Assembly: GCA_032622095.1 (NCBI GenBank)
Contig: CP136064.1
Span: 172,554,310 to 172,618,309, forward strand
Direction: 5' to 3'
From: Siphonodentalium dalli
Lineage: Eukaryota > Mollusca > Scaphopoda > Gadilida > Siphonodentaliidae
Length of the DNA stretch: 64,000 nucleotides
Below the pieces are notes generated by a model that was given only the letters and a program-made list of their open reading frames with translations, was not told the origin of the DNA and did no database searches. Below, piece after piece: positions 60,363-64,000 of this stretch. Both the position numbers and the translations under genes were made by a program. Within the stretch, counting starts at the first letter, position 1. Each line of letters begins with the position of its first letter.

Positions 60363-63253
60363 TATACATGACTTTCTTTCACTCAAAACAATAATTTCCT
60401 TTACGGAGCAGAAGGCATGCCCAACAACCAAAATACCATTAATCCAATCATACATAGCTAAAACAAAGCATTTGAACAACCCTAATCAAATCATTTGACT
60501 TGAAAAAAAAATAAAAAGTTTCATTACTGACTACCATCTTCATATTGCTTGGCCCTGAGACTTCAAAAATATCGAGTTTGGATTATGGATGGAACACCAG
60601 CCCCAACAACTCAAACCATCTATATACCATATCCCTTGCTAAACATTTCTGCTGTCTTGTAATTTTAATGTATTTTTTCAAATATATCAGGAGCGAGGCA
60701 CCATGTAGGTTGTAAAAACTTGTGCCTCAATTCCATATGTATTGCTGAATATTCTTAAAATATGCTTAAAGTAAAAAAGTTACAAGAAAGCTTGTTAAAT
60801 AAGGATAAATTCCAATATTTTCAAAGACTCTCTTCCACAAAATATCCACAAATTATTTCGAAAAATGGCAATAACTTCCACAAAATATCCACAAATTATT
60901 TCTAAAAATGGCAATGACTTTACCAAAATGACTCTGACTGAACTCAAAATTGCAGGTGAGCAGGTTCCCATGCTGGTTGACATCTGTGCCAAGTTTAAAA
61001 AATAATTACCAGAAAATGAAAGAATACAGATTCGGACAAAGTTCCGGATAGACGGATGCACACTATGGACGATGGTCATTACTATATAGTCCTCCGATGG
61101 AATGTTGGGAGACAATGAGTTTTCCAGAGGAATTAGCTGAAGTAATGTTATTTACCGGTAATTAGACTCTAATTATGACAACAGCTCTTGTAAAAACACA
61201 CCTATGAGTGGACAGTGAGCTGGGGCTAAACAGATATCACACCTGATTGGAGGTGTTAAGGAATGGGGTGGGCTTATCTCTGAGGACCGCCCCATAATTG
61301 TTTTGGGAGCAAAAGTTAGACTGAGCTTATCCTCCGTAATGGGACTGCTGATGGTGTGTACAGTATGTAATTTTATAGCTTTCATGAACAGACATATATT
61401 TTGGAAGGTCTTCAATTATTTCCAGTTAGGCACTTTTGTCACATGAGGATGAATAATGGCTTTTTGTGATGCCAACCAAATGCTAATGCAGAACTATTTT
61501 GTGATAAATAAGAATGTTTGGGTTTCATGAGATTTGGCATACAGATTTGAAACCTACACTCTGAGACTATCCTCTTCGTATGATAGTAACAATTTAGAAG
61601 ATCTATAAGAAATGGAAAACCTAATGTTAATAGTTCTAAATGAGAATACTCACTGCATAACAATCAAAGGTCAGGGGTCAAACAGGACACTTCTTCATGC
61701 TGGCAATATAATCACACTTCAACTCCTCAACTGCTAAATGCAATCTTATTTGAAAGTTCAAACAAAACTTGACATTAATCAAACAAATAACCATGCAATA
61801 GTGGAAAGACTATACATGCTATAATATTTCACACTATGAGAGTAATCACATCACACAATTTCCAGAACAGAAAATATGAACATATAATACAAGCGATAAA
61901 AGATTCACAACATCTGAATGATGTGACTGTAAATTTATTGAAATTCTTGTGAATAATATCCACATTAGTTGACCCAAGTTTAACCTTATATGGTAGGTCA
62001 AAATGTTAATTAAAAGCCACATCAACAATTCGAAGTATGCATATGTCTAACCTAATTCTGACATTATATGTGTCATGTGGAATAAATTTGCTTAGTTTTA
62101 AGATTCATGCAGTTCATTAAATAAATGGATTGATCCAGTTTCTAAGTTTTGGAGATTTTCCGTCTTATGAAGAAAAACAATCCACTGATAAAATATAGTG
62201 AATGACTGTCAACATTTAGAAACCAGTAGACTGATATAGTAACTTGAAACATTTAGTAATATCAAGGACAAATAGCATATATAGTACATATATGATGTGT
62301 ATATATATGTACTATATGTACAAGGACAAATAATACTAATATATACACATCATTGAACATGGTCTGTATAATTAATCAAGTAGCGGACATATGTTTAGTG
62401 AAGAGACTTGTTCAATGAAGAAAGACAAAATCAGGAAAAAAATGCATTCCATTCATGAAATTCACACAATGGATATCTTCCACATAATTAACTACTACTA
62501 ATATGAAATTACGAATAGGGTACGTCACTAGAATTTGTGTTCTTTCTATCAGTTGTCATTTTGCCATATCCGTTATAGTTACGATTATAGTTTTGAGAAG
62601 CAAAACATGGGCAATCATCGAGCCAGCCACTGACTATGACCTGATAACATAATTAAGTACAAAACAATCACGGCAAACAGAACCATATCACCTTACTGAG
62701 AGTGGCAAGAAGTTTGAACGGTTCTATTTTCTCACAAACGGACTTCTGCGAAAAGGATATTTAGACCATCTAAAAAATTATGACTATACTATTAGCTATT
62801 CGTAATTCTTATCAGTAGTAGTTTATTATGCGAAAGGTGTACAATGGCAAACAAAATGATAAACTGAACAAAGAGAGGATAGTTCAAATTCTTTTAAATT
62901 TGTTGGGAATACTAACAGCATTCATTTGAAATGTTACTATGGGTGTGTGTAAATAAGAAGACTATAGTGACAAAAGTGCAATGGTGAAAAAAATCACTGC
63001 TATAGTTTGATGGTGATTGTTGGAACTGATAACTAAAATATGTCATGACAGCCAGTTTTCTAAATGTATACTTATTTGGTTTTAGTAAAACATTTCCAAA
63101 AATCTTAGAACAGATGACTCACATTGGAAATCATATTTTTGTTTTATCATTTCCACTGCAGAGAGACCAAGCAGTACCCATGTATATTTGTATAGTAGGG
63201 GTTCAACAGTTTTTCTCTCTCTGATTGATCCGTATGGGGCACATTCATTATCT

Positions 63254-63443
63254 ACAGTAATGCCCTAAGTAATCGACTCCTTAACCACAGCAGAATTTTG
63301 GGTAACTTTTCAAGATTTAGTCGTAAATATGGCTTGTTGCCATTCATCGGAAACCTCGCAACAAGCCATATTTCCGACTAAATCCTGAAAAGTTACCCAT
63401 AATTCTGCTGTGGTTAAAGAGTCGATTACTTAGGGCATTACTG
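63254..63443. mobile_element. Family A palindromic MITE
   Basis: cagtaatgccctaagtaatc ... gattacttagggcattactg, TA-flanked, with a few bases lost at centre (ggaaacctcgcaac). Confidence 0.9.
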
Positions 63444-64000
63444 TACTTCGGATGTTATTACACCAGAATTTATCTGGTCATGAGATAAAAGGGGACTAGA
63501 AATACTCTTCTAAGGCCACATACAGTCAAATTCATGTTTCTCAGGCCTGCACGCATGGTACTGAAACTCCAAATGTGCAAACCTATTTATTCGCGTTAAA
63601 ATTGTCAGGAAAATTTTTAATCGGTAAGAAAAACAAACTTGTGGTACAATTTTTATGCGAAGTGAGATTGAACAGACCAAATTCAAATTTCCGATTCATT
63701 ACTGTAATTGGTAACTATATATGTTTGAACATGTGTTAAACACGTGATGCATTGCATCTGCAAACTCTGTAAAAATTGTGTCAATGATAATTTATTGGGT
63801 GATTTTTGACGAAATAAACACATAGAATCTATCAGCTGACTTTTATGGACTTCTGTTTGGGTAATAATGGCCACCAGCAACTGAAATTAATTTTATTATT
63901 AAACCCAGAGATAGCCCATGCAGAGGTGGATTAATTGCTTCGTTGGCATGTGCCCCAGGAATAAAACATTAATTTAAATGCCCCAAAGTTTAATATATTT

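Larger units (their letters stand above)
59655..64000 (-). other. Part of a >4.3-kb myosin intron, no exon seen
   Basis: No sequence resembling loop 1, the P-loop or the SSRF-ending exon occurs on the minus strand. Contents are a family D piece (59725-59960), two family A palindromes, a ~47-bp direct repeat (ccacaaaatatccacaaatt at about 60835 and 60880), a TA-rich palindrome near 62285-62320, and otherwise AT-rich DNA. Confidence 0.75.

Overview
This window is eukaryotic, AT-rich, repeat-dense nuclear DNA. It is dominated by one large multi-exon gene on the minus strand: a muscle-type (class II) myosin heavy chain. I placed 31 coding exons and one tentative terminal exon by splice sites and reading frame, from 59654 down to about 16737. 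They encode about 1,685 residues, starting just after the motor's switch I region and ending at the tip of the rod. The first ~245 residues (N-terminal SH3-like domain, P-loop, loop 1) lie beyond 64000. The exon layout and residues (regulatory light-chain hook, SH1/SH2 cysteines, rod sequence) resemble invertebrate, especially molluscan, striated/adductor myosins. With the bivalve-like repeat content, I infer a mollusc, probably a bivalve. Another lophotrochozoan is not excluded.

Layout: 1-16.0 kb is intergenic and holds mobile-element debris. It includes a diverged ~140-bp satellite (1.2-2.9 kb), a possible last exon of an unknown minus-strand gene (3276-3606), a terminal-inverted-repeat element carrying a tRNA-derived SINE (4841-6201), several foldback elements, and a 2.3-kb long-TIR element with a broken PHD-finger/MULE-transposase-like gene (10.56-12.84 kb). 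From 16.4 to 59.65 kb is the myosin gene. Its introns (0.3-3.6 kb) are full of non-autonomous DNA transposons. These include about 18 copies of a ~210-bp near-perfect palindrome with TA-flanked CAGTAATGCCC ends (Tc1/mariner-like), TTAA-flanked elements with CCCTTT or CCCTTC ends (piggyBac-like), four hAT-like elements with 7-8-bp target duplications, a 400-bp double-palindrome family, and SINEs. From 59.66 to 64 kb is the 3' part of a further large intron with no exon.

The most unusual observation is at 56695-56993. The last ~17 coding bases of a motor exon, its 5' splice site and the first intron bases are tandemly repeated nine times with a 33-bp period. Each unit is stop-free in the exon's frame, so use of an inner donor would add 11 residues per copy to a myosin head loop. 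One copy has lost its GT. Other points are a tail apparently ended by a one-leucine terminal exon, the absence of visible mutually exclusive motor exons, and no recognisable catchin/myorod first exon in the rod introns.
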